DNA from: Pseudomonas sp. SCB32
Lineage (GTDB): Bacteria > Pseudomonadota > Gammaproteobacteria > Pseudomonadales > Pseudomonadaceae
Direction: 5' to 3'
Length of the DNA stretch: 64,000 bases
NCBI RefSeq assembly: GCF_009189165.1
Contig: NZ_CP045118.1
Span: 4,154,001 to 4,218,000, forward strand
The position numbers were made by a program, and so were the translations under genes. Within the stretch, counting starts at the first letter, position 1; every line of letters begins with the position of its first letter. The notes below the pieces were generated by a model. It saw nothing but the letters and a program-made list of their open reading frames with translations, searched no databases and was not told the origin of the DNA. Shown piece by piece: positions 38,944 to 48,167 of this stretch.

Positions 38944-39389
38944 CAGGGCTTCTTGTCCGAATGGGCCTCGATGGTGGTGATGCGCAAGTGGGTGAAGCCC
39001 AGCTTGCCTGCGGCATCCATCGCGGTGACCACGGACTGGTAGTTCACCTTGCCATCGGCAGTGATCACTACCGGCAGGCTGTTGTCGCCGGCGGATTCGC
39101 GCTGCATGGCGTTCATCAGGTTTTCCAGGTCATCGCGGGCCAGGCTCTGGCCGTTCAGGGCGTAATGACCTTCGACGCTGATGGAAATTTCCAGCTGCTT
39201 GATTTCGGTGGCTTCCGGTGGGGTACCGCTGACCGCCTCGGGCAGTTCGACCTTGAGTTGCGCCGGCTTGGTGAACGAGGTGCTGACCACGAAGAACAGC
39301 AGCAGCACGAAGATCACATCGATCAGCGACGCCAGGTTGATGAAGACGTCCTCGCGGGCCGCTCCGCCCGCTCTGCGGCGGAACTTCAC
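38943..39389 (-). CDS. exbD: ExbD/TolR-type proton channel subunit
   Basis: Inner-membrane protein of 148 residues with one transmembrane segment at about 15-37. The key Asp lies in [22 protein letters not shown]. The C-terminal periplasmic domain is ExbD/TolR-like. With the adjacent ExbB-like protein it should form a proton-driven energiser. No tonB or tolA is adjacent. It overlaps exbB by four bases. Confidence 0.9.
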   Translation of the reverse strand: MKFRRRAGGAAREDVFINLASLIDVIFVLLLFFVVSTSFTKPAQLKVELPEAVSGTPPEATEIKQLEISISVEGHYALNGQSLARDDLENLMNAMQRESAGDNSLPVVITADGKVNYQSVVTAMDAAGKLGFTHLRITTIEAHSDKKP

Positions 39390-40021
39390 GCTTTGCCTTC
39401 CTCGGCGAAATCGACTTCGCGATCGCCCTGGGTCACTTCCACCAGCTTGATGGCTTCCTGCTCCATGGCGATGACCAGTTCATCGACGCGGCGCAGCAGG
39501 TAACGGTGGAAGAACACCGCCGGGATCGCCACGATCAGGCCGGAAGCCGTGGTGATCAGGGCCTTGGAGATACCGCCGGCAAGCATCGGCGCGTTGGCCA
39601 TGCCATCACCCATGAAGGCACTGAAGATCTGGATCATGCCGAACACGGTGCCCAGCAGGCCGAGCAGCGGGGCCATGGCGGCGATGGTGCCCAGCGCGTT
39701 GAGGTAGCGCTCCAGTTCGTGGATGACGCGGGACGCGGCCTCCTCGATGCACTCCTTCATGATCTCGCGGCCATGCTTGGAGTTGGCCAGGCCGGCGGCA
39801 AGGACTTCACCCAGCGGGGACGACGCGCGCAGGTCCTTGAGGGCCTGGCTGTTCATCTTCTTGTCCTTGATCTGCTTCCACACCTGGCCGAGCAGTTGCG
39901 GCGGGGCCACGCGGCTCTTGCGCAGGGTCCAGAGACGTTCGGCGACGATCGCCATGGCGGCGATGGAGCTCAGCAAGATCGGCAGCATCATCCAGCCGCC
40001 AGCTTTGACCAGTTCCCACAC
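39386..40021 (-). CDS. exbB: ExbB/TolQ-type proton channel subunit
   Basis: Inner-membrane protein of 211 residues with a first transmembrane segment at about 10-30 and two further ones (LGTIAAMAPLLGLLGTVFGMIQIF and ISKALITTASGLIVAIPAVFFHRY). The long cytoplasmic loop contains KECIEEAASRVIHELERYLN, all MotA/TolQ/ExbB marks. The GTG at 40021 has AGGGG nine bases upstream. The longer frame lacks a membrane-protein start. It is first in the exbB-exbD-lpxK set, an arrangement known in Pseudomonas. Confidence 0.9.
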   Translation of the reverse strand: MWELVKAGGWMMLPILLSSIAAMAIVAERLWTLRKSRVAPPQLLGQVWKQIKDKKMNSQALKDLRASSPLGEVLAAGLANSKHGREIMKECIEEAASRVIHELERYLNALGTIAAMAPLLGLLGTVFGMIQIFSAFMGDGMANAPMLAGGISKALITTASGLIVAIPAVFFHRYLLRRVDELVIAMEQEAIKLVEVTQGDREVDFAEEGKA

Positions 40022-40092
40022 AGTGGTGAATCCCCTGAAAAAAAGTGGCGCCACTCTAGCACAGGGGCCGGTGCCAGCCGATCGCCCCCGTC

Positions 40093-42303
40093 TCATTTTT
40101 CCTGCCAGAAATGTGCGCCTTCCCGCACTCCCCGGAGCTCGCCGTGGGCGCCAAGCATCAGTATCAGAGCGCCCTCCTCGGCCGTATCGTGAAGGCGGAT
40201 GCCCAGCTCGCGAAAGCGCTCGACGACCGACGGATGGGGGTGGCCATAGGGATTGTTGGCGCCGCGGGAAAAGATCGCGACGGATGGCCCCAGGGCCCGC
40301 ACGAAGGCAGGCCCGGAGGAGCTGCGACTGCCGTGATGTCCCGCCAGCAACCAATCGACGTGGACATCCGGGTGCTCGGCCAGCCAGGCCCGCTCGCCGG
40401 CCTGCGGCAAGTCACCGGTCAACAGCAACCGCTCGCCGCCGGCCTCGAGCGCCAGCACGCAGGAGCGATCATTGCTCTCCTTCGCGCCGTCCCAGGCCCA
40501 GCTTGAGAAATTCACGCCATCGATCACCCAGTGCTCTTTCCGACAAGGCCGAGCCTGCAACCTGGGCGAAAGGCGCTCCGGCTCGCCACTGATCACCTGC
40601 GGCGGCCGCAACGAGTTCTTTACCGCTTGGGCGCCACCGGCGTGGTCGTTGTCCGCATGGCTGAGCATCAGCAGGTCCAGATGATCGATCCCCAGGCTGC
40701 GCAACGTCGGCACGACGACGCGCTCACCGATATCGAAATCGCCATTGCGCGCACCCGTGTCATAAAGCCAGGCCTGGCTCCGGGTGCGGATCAACACCGA
40801 AAGGCCCTGCCCGACATCCAGCACCCGAACCTCGGCCTGCCCCGGCGGCGGCAATTCAACCGACGGCCAGAACACCGGCAGGAACATCGCCAACCCCAGC
40901 GCCCGCAATGGCACACCCGCTGGCGCCAGCAATAACAACGCCCCTAGCATCGCCAGCAGCAATGCCCAGGCAGGCGCCGCCAACGGCTGCCAGGCCGGCG
41001 CGAGCCCGGCCATCCAGGTCAGCAGGCGGAACAGCAGCTCCAGCAGCCCGCCGGATACCCAGAGCAGCGCCTCGCCCAGCCAGGGAATACCCAATGCCAG
41101 ACAGCCCAGCAGGGCGAGTGGCACGACCACCATTTCCACCCAGGGCACGGCGATCAGGTTCGCGACCACCCCGGAAATGCTCAGTGGTAGGCCGAGGGCA
41201 ATGGACGCCGGCAGCAAGCCGATCGCCATCAGCCATTGCGCGCGCAGCCAGGTGCGCCAGGCTGTCCAGCGCCCCAGCCGGCCGGAAAAACCGAAGATCA
41301 GCAGCGCCACAGCCGCGTAGGACAGCCAGAAGCCGGGCAGCAGTACGACCAGCGGCTCGGCCATGAGCACCGCCAGCAAGGCGCCGAGCAATGGCGTCCA
41401 CAGGCCGCTCTGGCGGTAACGCAGGCGCCACAGGAGGACGATCGAGACCATGATGCAGGCGCGCTGCAGCGGCACATCGAACCCCGCCATCAGGCTGTAG
41501 GCCCAGGCGCCGGTTGCGGCGAGCAGGCAGGCACAGGGCAGCCAGGGCAGGCGCGCGGGCCAGACGCCCCAGCGCGCCAGCCCGGCGACCAGGGCATAGA
41601 GCAACCCGGCCAGCAGCGAGATATGCGAACCGGAGATCACCATCAGGTGCAGGGTTCCGGTGTCCTGCAGCACCTGCCAGTCCGCCGTGGTCAGGCCGGA
41701 GGCGTCACCCAGCACCAGCGCCGCCAACGCGCCGGAGCGGCCGTTTGCATCGACCGCCAGCAAGCGCTGCCGCCAGGCTTCGCGCCAAGCGGGTGGGCCG
41801 CTGGCCGTCTCCAGTCGCTGCCCATCCTTTACGCTGCCGGTAGCACCGATACGCTGCGCGGTGAGCCAGGCCTCGTAATCGAACCCGGCGCCATTGACCA
41901 TGCCATGGGGGCGTTTGAGCTTAACCGCCAGACGCCAGCGCTCCCCGCCCTCAACCGGCGGGCCATCGAACCAGGAGAGGCGCAACGTTCCAGGCACCTG
42001 AGCACGCGGGCTGGAAACTTCGGAAAGCATGAAGCGCACCGAAGCCCCGGAGCGATCCGGCAGCCCCTCTACCCGGCCCTCCAGCCATAGCGTGCGCCCG
42101 TCGAGGTCCCTGGCCAGCCGGTCATCCAGCGCCCACAGCGCCGACTGGCAAGCCCAGGCGAACCCGAGCAGGAACAGGCCGATGAAATAGCCACGGGTGA
42201 ACAGCAGGGGCAACGCCAGCACAGCCAGCAGCAACAGCACCCATCCGCCTGGAATGGCCGATAACCAGCGCACCGCCAGCAGCCCGACGGCCAGCGCGAA
42301 CAT
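40093..42303 (-). CDS. comEC: DNA uptake channel protein ComEC/Rec2
   Basis: Polytopic membrane protein of about 736 residues. It has an N-terminal DUF4131 region, a competence domain with many hydrophobic helices (motif LMVISGSHISLLAGLL) and a C-terminal metallo-beta-lactamase-like domain with LSHADNDHAGGA and LLAGHHGSRSSSG. It should form the inner-membrane channel for single-stranded DNA and degrade the other strand. The start at 42303 is uncertain, since the frame is open to 42420. It lies alone between exbB and the divergent DUF2062 gene. Confidence 0.92.
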   Translation of the reverse strand: MFALAVGLLAVRWLSAIPGGWVLLLLAVLALPLLFTRGYFIGLFLLGFAWACQSALWALDDRLARDLDGRTLWLEGRVEGLPDRSGASVRFMLSEVSSPRAQVPGTLRLSWFDGPPVEGGERWRLAVKLKRPHGMVNGAGFDYEAWLTAQRIGATGSVKDGQRLETASGPPAWREAWRQRLLAVDANGRSGALAALVLGDASGLTTADWQVLQDTGTLHLMVISGSHISLLAGLLYALVAGLARWGVWPARLPWLPCACLLAATGAWAYSLMAGFDVPLQRACIMVSIVLLWRLRYRQSGLWTPLLGALLAVLMAEPLVVLLPGFWLSYAAVALLIFGFSGRLGRWTAWRTWLRAQWLMAIGLLPASIALGLPLSISGVVANLIAVPWVEMVVVPLALLGCLALGIPWLGEALLWVSGGLLELLFRLLTWMAGLAPAWQPLAAPAWALLLAMLGALLLLAPAGVPLRALGLAMFLPVFWPSVELPPPGQAEVRVLDVGQGLSVLIRTRSQAWLYDTGARNGDFDIGERVVVPTLRSLGIDHLDLLMLSHADNDHAGGAQAVKNSLRPPQVISGEPERLSPRLQARPCRKEHWVIDGVNFSSWAWDGAKESNDRSCVLALEAGGERLLLTGDLPQAGERAWLAEHPDVHVDWLLAGHHGSRSSSGPAFVRALGPSVAIFSRGANNPYGHPHPSVVERFRELGIRLHDTAEEGALILMLGAHGELRGVREGAHFWQEK

Positions 42304-42467
42304 CCCTGAACGAGGCAACGGACTCCTCCCTGGAGCCACCGCATGACCGCTGGTCCGGCCGATCGGCGATCGGGCCCCTGCGGTTACACACGGACATACT
42401 TGGCAACGAATGACTGTCACCTAGCTAGGCATAATGGGCCGTCGTCCGTCTGCCAGAGATTTCCTCC

Positions 42468-42998
42468 ATGCCGCGCCGAATTTTCAAGCGCTACATGCCG
42501 GATCCGGAGAGCATCAGAAACCACAAGGGCCTGCGCTTTCTCGGACCGCTGATCCAGTCGCCCAACCTTTGGCATCTGAATCGCCGCTCCGTGTCCCGCG
42601 CCATGGGCATGGGTCTGTTCGCCGCCTTCATCCCGATCCCGCTGCAGATGCTGCTGGCTGCCTCGCTGGCGATCTGGGTGCGCGCCAACCTGCCGATCTC
42701 GGTCGGGCTGGTCTGGCTGACCAACCCGATCACCATGCCGCCGGTGTTCTACTGCACCTACAAGATGGGCGCGTGGGTCATGGGCGTCCCTGCGCGCACC
42801 CTGCCCGACCACCTGACCTGGGAGTGGATCAGCGGGGAGCTGTCGATGCTCTGGCAGCCGTTCCTGCTCGGCTCGGTGATCTGCGGGATCCTGGTAGGCA
42901 TCCTTGGCTACCTGGCCACTGCAGGCTACTGGCGCTGGTGGATCGGCCGCAGCTGGCGGCGGCGCCGGGCGCTGCGCAATCTGCAAAACGGAATTTGA
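42468..42998 (+). CDS. DUF2062 membrane protein
   Basis: Inner-membrane protein of 176 residues. It has a basic N-terminus, then hydrophobic segments with the DUF2062 signature FAAFIPIPLQMLLAASLAI and VWLTNPITMPPVFY. Two or three transmembrane helices are predicted. The function is not known. It is divergent from comEC and ends before a REP-type repeat and a bidirectional terminator. Confidence 0.85.
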   Translation: MPRRIFKRYMPDPESIRNHKGLRFLGPLIQSPNLWHLNRRSVSRAMGMGLFAAFIPIPLQMLLAASLAIWVRANLPISVGLVWLTNPITMPPVFYCTYKMGAWVMGVPARTLPDHLTWEWISGELSMLWQPFLLGSVICGILVGILGYLATAGYWRWWIGRSWRRRRALRNLQNGI

Positions 42999-43008
42999 CG
43001 AGGTCCCC

Positions 43009-43099
43009 GTAGAAGCGGACTTCGTCTGCGATTGCTTCAACGCCACTCCTGCCAATCAGGGAGCGCGGCCGGCCAATCGCGGACAGAGTCCGCTCCTAC
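43009..43099. repeat. REP-type inverted repeat
   Basis: Left arm 43009-43032 (GTAGAAGCGGACTTCGTC...) and right arm 43076-43099 are imperfect complements with a 43-base centre. The right arm agrees with that of 1822-1892 in all but one or two bases. It lies just after the DUF2062 stop. Confidence 0.75.
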
Positions 43100-43128
43100 A
43101 CCAATCCCAGCCACCGATGGCAGACATG

Positions 43129-43156
43129 AAAAAGCCGCCCCGAGGGGCGGCTTTTT
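43129..43156. terminator. Bidirectional terminator
   Basis: A 13-bp stem AAAAAGCCGCCCC/GGGGCGGCTTTTT (43129-43141 with 43144-43156) gives T-runs on both strands. It serves the DUF2062 gene (plus) and lolE (minus). Confidence 0.9.
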
Positions 43157-43170
43157 CGTAGCCCGGTGAA

Positions 43171-44418
43171 TCACTCGTAACGCAGCGACTCCGCCGGCTG
43201 GGTCGAGGCCGCACGCCAGGCCGGATAGAGCGTGGCGAGGAAGCTCATCGACAGCGCCGCGACACAGATCAGGACGATATCCAGCACCTGCGGGTCGGAC
43301 GGCAGGTAATTGATGAAATAGATGTCCGAGTTGAACACGTGGGTGCCGGCGACGCGCTCCAGGGTCGAGACGATGGCGGTAACGTTGTATGCCGCCAGCA
43401 CGCCGAGCACGCAGCCGATGACGGTGCCGATCAGCCCGATCACCGTGCCCTGCACCATGAAGATCGCCATGATCTGCTTCGGCGTGGCACCCAGGGTGCG
43501 GAGGATCGCGATGTCCGCGCGCTTGTCGGCCACCACCATGATCAGGGTGGCGATGATGTTGAAGGCGGCGACCGCGACGATCAGCAACAGCAGCAGGCCG
43601 ATCATGGTCTTTTCCATCTTCATCGCGCTGAACAGGCTACCCTGGGTGTGGGTCCAGTCCACCGAGCGGTAACCGTCGCCCAACTGCTTGGCGATGGCAG
43701 CACCAATGTCGGGCGCCTGGAACAGGTCCTTCAGGGCGATGCGCACGCTCTGCACCTGGCCGGGCTGCCAGCGCATCAGGCTGGCAGCGTCATCCACGTG
43801 GACCAGCGCCAGGGTGCTGTCCAGCTCGGCGCCGACCTTGAACACGCCGACGACGTTCAGACGTTGCATGCGCGGGGTGATGCCGCCGGGCGCAGTACTC
43901 GGCTCCGGGACGATCAGCAGCAGGCTGTCGCCGACGCTGACGTGGAAACGCCGCGCGGTGATCTCGCCAATGACGACGCCGAACTCACCGGCCTTCAGGT
44001 CATCGAAGCGCCCCTGGACCATGTGCTGGCCAATAATCGATACCTGGGTTTCCAGCGCCGGATCGACGCCATCGACCTCGATGGGCTGCATCAGGCCCTT
44101 GTAGGAGAGCATGCCGTCGACTTCGGTGTAGGGCACCGCGCCAACCACCTGCGGATTCTTCTTCGCCGCGTCGGCCACGTGCTGCCAGTCGTTCAGCGGA
44201 CCGCTGACCGGTTGCAGCACGGCGTGGGGCACCATGCCGAGGATGCGCGAGCGCATTTCCTTCTGGAAACCGTTCATGACCGACAGCACCACGATCATCG
44301 CCAGCACGCCCAGGGCGAGACCGATCATCGAGGTCAGGGAAATGAACGAGATGTAGTGGTTGCGTCGCTTGGCACGGGTATAGCGGGTGCCGATGAAGAC
44401 GGACAGGGGTCTGAACAT
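43171..44418 (-). CDS. lolE: Lipoprotein-releasing ABC permease (LolE type)
   Basis: Inner-membrane protein of 415 residues. One transmembrane helix lies near residues 25-48, a large periplasmic domain follows, and three helices form the FtsX-like C-terminus ([24 protein letters not shown] and more). It partners LolD and the upstream LolC paralog to release lipoproteins to LolA. It ends in the same LRYE as its paralog. The symbol is by position, C versus E cannot be told by eye. Confidence 0.9.
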   Translation of the reverse strand: MFRPLSVFIGTRYTRAKRRNHYISFISLTSMIGLALGVLAMIVVLSVMNGFQKEMRSRILGMVPHAVLQPVSGPLNDWQHVADAAKKNPQVVGAVPYTEVDGMLSYKGLMQPIEVDGVDPALETQVSIIGQHMVQGRFDDLKAGEFGVVIGEITARRFHVSVGDSLLLIVPEPSTAPGGITPRMQRLNVVGVFKVGAELDSTLALVHVDDAASLMRWQPGQVQSVRIALKDLFQAPDIGAAIAKQLGDGYRSVDWTHTQGSLFSAMKMEKTMIGLLLLLIVAVAAFNIIATLIMVVADKRADIAILRTLGATPKQIMAIFMVQGTVIGLIGTVIGCVLGVLAAYNVTAIVSTLERVAGTHVFNSDIYFINYLPSDPQVLDIVLICVAALSMSFLATLYPAWRAASTQPAESLRYE

Positions 44419-44429
44419 TCCGTTATCCC

Positions 44430-45128
44430 TCAGGCGGCGACCAGCCGCCCCTCCTCCAGGCGCAGCACACGGTCCATCTGCTGGGCGAGGTGGGTGTCGT
44501 GGGTCACCACCAGGAAGGCGGTGCGCAAGGATTGCGACAGCTCCAGCATCAGCTCCTGGATACCGTAGGCGGTGTGCTGGTCGAGGTTGCCGGTGGGCTC
44601 GTCGAGCAACACCAGTTGAGGCGTATTCACCAGGGCACGGGCGATGGCCACGCGCTGGCGCTCACCGCCGGAAAGCTCGGCCGGCTTGTGGCTCAGGCGA
44701 TGGCCCAGGCCCACGCGCTCCAGCAGCGCGGTCGCCCGCTGGCGCGCCTCGGGGATTGGCGTCTTGGCGATCAGCAGCGGCATGCAGACGTTCTCCAGGG
44801 CGGTGAACTCCGGCAGCAGGTGGTGGAACTGGTAGACGAAGCCCAGCGCGCGGTTGCGCAGCAGGCCGCGCTGCTTCTCGTTCAACGCCGACAACTGCTC
44901 GCCGGCCAGCCAGACGCTGCCGGTACTGGGCGTATCGAGGCCACCGAGCATGTTCAGCAAGGTGCTCTTGCCCGAGCCCGAACTGCCGACGATGGCGACG
45001 CGTTCGCCTGGCAAAAGCTCAAGCTGCACACCGGAGAGGACCTCGACCGACTGCGGGCCTTCCTCGTAGCGCTTGCCGAGGTCGCGGCAGCTCAGGACGG
45101 CCAGGTCGTGGTGGGTCGGCTTACTCAT
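44430..45128 (-). CDS. lolD: Lipoprotein-releasing ABC ATPase
   Basis: ATPase of 232 residues with Walker [11 protein letters not shown]-loop [18 protein letters not shown], signature [15 protein letters not shown] and Walker [13 protein letters not shown]. It energises LolCE. The ATG at 45128 has GGAGG upstream and overlaps the lolC stop by 8 bases. lolE follows after 11 bases. Confidence 0.97.
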   Translation of the reverse strand: MSKPTHHDLAVLSCRDLGKRYEEGPQSVEVLSGVQLELLPGERVAIVGSSGSGKSTLLNMLGGLDTPSTGSVWLAGEQLSALNEKQRGLLRNRALGFVYQFHHLLPEFTALENVCMPLLIAKTPIPEARQRATALLERVGLGHRLSHKPAELSGGERQRVAIARALVNTPQLVLLDEPTGNLDQHTAYGIQELMLELSQSLRTAFLVVTHDTHLAQQMDRVLRLEEGRLVAA

Positions 45129-46374
45129 AACGCAAGGCCTCCGCGGGCTGGGTGCGGGCCGCACGCCAGGCCGGATACAGGGTGGCGAAGAAACTCAGGA
45201 CCAGCGCGGCGCCGCACACCAGGATCACGTCCTCGCTCATCAGTTGCGAGGGCAGGTAATCGATGAAGTAGACGTCCGCATTGAGGAATTTGTGGCCCAG
45301 CAGGCGTTCCAGCAGGGCGATGGCGTCGCTGACGTTGAGCGCCGCGAGGATGCCCAGCACGCCGCCGATCAGGGTACCGATCACCCCGATCACCGTGCCC
45401 TGGACCATGAATGTCGCCATGATCTGCCCCGGCGTGGCGCCCAGGGTGCGCAGGATGGCGATGTCGGCCTTCTTGTCGGTGACGACCATGACCAGGGTGG
45501 AAATGATGTTGAACGCGGCGACCGCGACGATCAGCAGCAGCAACAGGCCGATCATGGATTTCTCCATGCGGATGGCCTGGTACAGGTTGCCGTGGCTGCG
45601 GGTCCAGTCGCGGGCGAAGTAGTCGTTGCCCTTCAGGGTACGGGCGATTTCCCAGGCGGTGCGCGGCGCCTGGAACAGGTCGTCGAGCTTCAGGCGCAGG
45701 CCTTCGACCTGGCCATCCTTGAGGCGGCGCATGCGCGCGGCGTCGTCGATGTGGACCATGGCGACGTAGCCGTCCAGCTCGCCGGCGCCGACGTGGAAGG
45801 TACCGACCACGGTGAAGCGCTTCATGCGCGGGAACATGCCGGCCGGCGTGACCGAGACTTCCGGGGCGATGAAGGTGACCTTGTCGCCCAGCTTCACGCC
45901 GAGATTCTTCGCCGCCTTGTCACCGATCAGGATGCCGAACTCGCCGGGCTTGAGGCTCTGCAGCGAGCCTTCCTGGAAGAACTGGTCGATGATCGAGACC
46001 TTGCTCTCCTCGTTCGGGTCTACCGCGTTGATCAGCACCTTCTGCACCGTGCCGCCGGCACTGAGCAGGCCCTGCATCTGGATGAAGGGCGCGACCTCCA
46101 GCACGTTGGGGTGCTGGGTCTTGATCTGTCCGGCGATGCCTTGCCAGTCAGAGATGGGCTGGTAGGACTCGACCGTGGCGTGGGGCACCATGCCCAGCAC
46201 GCGGGTGCGCATCTCGTGGTCGAAGCCGTTCATGACCGAGAGCACGACGATCATCACCACCACGCCCAGCGCGAGGCCGATCATGGAGGTGAGCGAAATG
46301 AAGGAAACGAAGTGGCTGCGGCGTTTGGCGCGTGTGTAGCGCGTTCCGATGTAGACGGAAAGAGGTCTGAACAT
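45121..46374 (-). CDS. lolC: Lipoprotein-releasing ABC permease (LolC type)
   Basis: Paralog of the downstream lolE with the same layout: a first helix near 25-48, a periplasmic domain and three FtsX-type helices. Both start [18 protein letters not shown] (with one variable residue), so they arose by duplication. It is the first gene of lolCDE, divergent from a PilZ-domain gene with 124 bases between the starts. Confidence 0.92.
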   Translation of the reverse strand: MFRPLSVYIGTRYTRAKRRSHFVSFISLTSMIGLALGVVVMIVVLSVMNGFDHEMRTRVLGMVPHATVESYQPISDWQGIAGQIKTQHPNVLEVAPFIQMQGLLSAGGTVQKVLINAVDPNEESKVSIIDQFFQEGSLQSLKPGEFGILIGDKAAKNLGVKLGDKVTFIAPEVSVTPAGMFPRMKRFTVVGTFHVGAGELDGYVAMVHIDDAARMRRLKDGQVEGLRLKLDDLFQAPRTAWEIARTLKGNDYFARDWTRSHGNLYQAIRMEKSMIGLLLLLIVAVAAFNIISTLVMVVTDKKADIAILRTLGATPGQIMATFMVQGTVIGVIGTLIGGVLGILAALNVSDAIALLERLLGHKFLNADVYFIDYLPSQLMSEDVILVCGAALVLSFFATLYPAWRAARTQPAEALRYE

Positions 46375-46498
46375 GTGGGGCCGATTGAGAAGATGAAGAG
46401 TGCGTCGGGCGTCAGTTCCATCTGGCGTGCGACTTCCGTGTGGCGAGGCTCGGCAGGCGGCTTTACACTCAGACCATCACTGCCGCCGTGGGTTCGCC

Positions 46499-47074
46499 AT
46501 GTCCACTCCAGACGCGGATGACCGCCGCGAATACTATCGTATTGAAGACACGCTCGCATTGGAATTTCGCCCGCTGCGCGAGGACGAGATCCAGTCGGGA
46601 GAAGTGCTTCAGGATGATTCCGCGCTGTTCAATCTGCTCAGCGACCTGCACCTGACCGATTTCGAGTCGCAGCACCTGCTGCGTCATATCAATGAGCGCG
46701 ACCGCCCGCTGGCCAGCTACCTGAAGGTAATCAACAAGCGCATCGACCTGATTGCCCAGGCCCTGACCCAGAGCCTGCTGCGCGAGATCGGTCCGGCCCG
46801 CCAGGTCACACTGTCCGAGGGCGGCATAGACTTCCGCGACGACCAGCCCCTTGCGCTCGGCCAGGGCCTGGCACTTAAGATCGTCCTGCTGCCCCAGGGC
46901 CTGGGCCTGCTGCTGCGCGCCAAGGTCACCCACTGCCAGCAACACCCCGAGGGAAGCTACGAGATCGGCACCGAGTTCGAGACACTCAGCGATGCCCAGC
47001 GCCAGTTGCTGGCCCGCCACATCCTCCAGCGCCAGGCTCTGGAACGCCGCCTGGCCAAGGCCCGCGGCGAATGA
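46499..47074 (+). CDS. PilZ-domain protein
   Basis: Protein of 191 residues. The N-terminal RREYYR supplies an RxxxR motif (R10, R14), and VTLSEGGIDFR holds a SxxG motif where the usual Asp/Asn two residues before Ser is Thr. c-di-GMP binding is likely but may be weaker. The middle is helical. It starts a three-gene set with a small secreted protein and a glycerophosphodiesterase. It is divergent from lolC. Targets are unknown. Confidence 0.85.
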   Translation: MSTPDADDRREYYRIEDTLALEFRPLREDEIQSGEVLQDDSALFNLLSDLHLTDFESQHLLRHINERDRPLASYLKVINKRIDLIAQALTQSLLREIGPARQVTLSEGGIDFRDDQPLALGQGLALKIVLLPQGLGLLLRAKVTHCQQHPEGSYEIGTEFETLSDAQRQLLARHILQRQALERRLAKARGE

Positions 47075-47088
47075 ACGAAGGGAACCGC

Positions 47089-47406
47089 ATGCGTCACCTG
47101 CTTCTGCTGCTCTGCCTTGCCACACCCCTGCCACTGATGGCCGATACGATAGAAATACCGATCGGCGACCAGGGCGATTCGCATATCGTCGTCCCGGCCG
47201 GCGGCGAGACCCAGAAAGAGGTGCTGGAACGCTTCGGCCTGCCGGACGAGGAACACCCACCAGTCGGCAAGCCACCAATCACCCGCTGGGACTACCGCGA
47301 GTTCAGTGTCTATTTCGAGAGCCGCCGCGTCATCCATGCGGTGCGCCAGTACCACGCCCAATACCCCAACTCTCCCCAGAATCCGTCTCCCAAGGAGCCC
47401 CAGTGA
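47089..47406 (+). CDS. Small secreted protein of unknown function
   Basis: Protein of 105 residues with a signal peptide (MRHLLLLLCLATPLPLMA) and a mature region containing QKEVLERFGLPDEEHPPVGKPPITRWDYREFSVYF, which resembles small phosphodiesterase-linked or lipoprotein-like proteins. Function unknown. The ATG at 47089 has AAGGGAA upstream. The frame to 47071 is open but overlaps the PilZ gene. It lies in the PilZ-GDPD operon and overlaps GDPD by four bases. Confidence 0.8.
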   Translation: MRHLLLLLCLATPLPLMADTIEIPIGDQGDSHIVVPAGGETQKEVLERFGLPDEEHPPVGKPPITRWDYREFSVYFESRRVIHAVRQYHAQYPNSPQNPSPKEPQ

Positions 47407-48125
47407 CTCTGATCTATGGCCATCGCGGCGCCAAAGGCGAAGCGCCGGAAAACACCCTGACCAGCTTCCAGCGCTGCCTGGAACACAACGTGAAGCGTTG
47501 CGAACTGGACCTGCACCTGTCCCGCGACGGCGAGCTGATGGTCATCCACGACCCGACGCTCAAGCGCACCACCGGCCGCCGCGGCAAGGTCTCCGAGCAA
47601 CTGGCGGACGATCTGGTCACCATGGACGCCCGCGACGGCGGGCCGGGCTGGGTGCGCCCCTGCCCCATCCCGCGTCTGGCGGAGCTGTTCGAGCGCTGCG
47701 AGTTCGAGCACTGGCAGCTGGAGGTCAAAAGTGCCTCGAAGGAGCGCGCGGGTCGCACGGTACAGGCGATCCACCAACTGGTCGGCCGCTTCGGTCTGCG
47801 CGACCGGATTACCGTGACTTCGAGCTCGCGCACCGTCCTGCGCGCCTTGGAAGAACTGGCGCCGGAGCTGTCCCGCGGGCTGGTGGCCGAGTACGCCTGG
47901 CTCGACCCGCTGAAGGTCGCCGCGCACTACGGCTGCGATCTGCTGGCGCTGAACTGGATGCTGTGCACCCCGGAGCGGCTGCTCAAGGCGCAGAAGCAGG
48001 GCCTGCATGTGTCTGTATGGACGGTCAACGAGCCGGCCCTGATGCGCCGGCTCGCTGATTTTGGCGTGGATAGCCTGATTACAGACTTTCCCGGTTTGGC
48101 CACTGCCACGATCGGGAATCGCTGA
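47403..48125 (+). CDS. Glycerophosphodiester phosphodiesterase
   Basis: Cytoplasmic GDPD-family enzyme of 240 residues that hydrolyses glycerophosphodiesters to glycerol-3-phosphate. Catalytic features are YGHRGAKGEAPENT (His-Arg and Glu-Asn), CELDLHLSRDGELMVIHDPTLKRTT (Glu, Asp, His) and WTVNE. No signal peptide is present, so it works inside the cell. The GTG start overlaps the previous stop (GTGA) and has AGGAG six bases upstream. Confidence 0.93.
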   Translation: MTLIYGHRGAKGEAPENTLTSFQRCLEHNVKRCELDLHLSRDGELMVIHDPTLKRTTGRRGKVSEQLADDLVTMDARDGGPGWVRPCPIPRLAELFERCEFEHWQLEVKSASKERAGRTVQAIHQLVGRFGLRDRITVTSSSRTVLRALEELAPELSRGLVAEYAWLDPLKVAAHYGCDLLALNWMLCTPERLLKAQKQGLHVSVWTVNEPALMRRLADFGVDSLITDFPGLATATIGNR

Positions 48126-48134
48126 GCAGGTTCC

Positions 48135-48163
48135 CCCCGACCGGCTCAGGCCGCCGGTCGGGG
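48135..48163. terminator. Hairpin between convergent GDPD and sth
   Basis: An 11-bp stem CCCCGACCGGC/GCCGGTCGGGG (48135-48145 with 48153-48163) followed on plus by TATTTC. The T-run is weak, so termination is only likely. Confidence 0.6.
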
Positions 48164-48167
48164 TATT

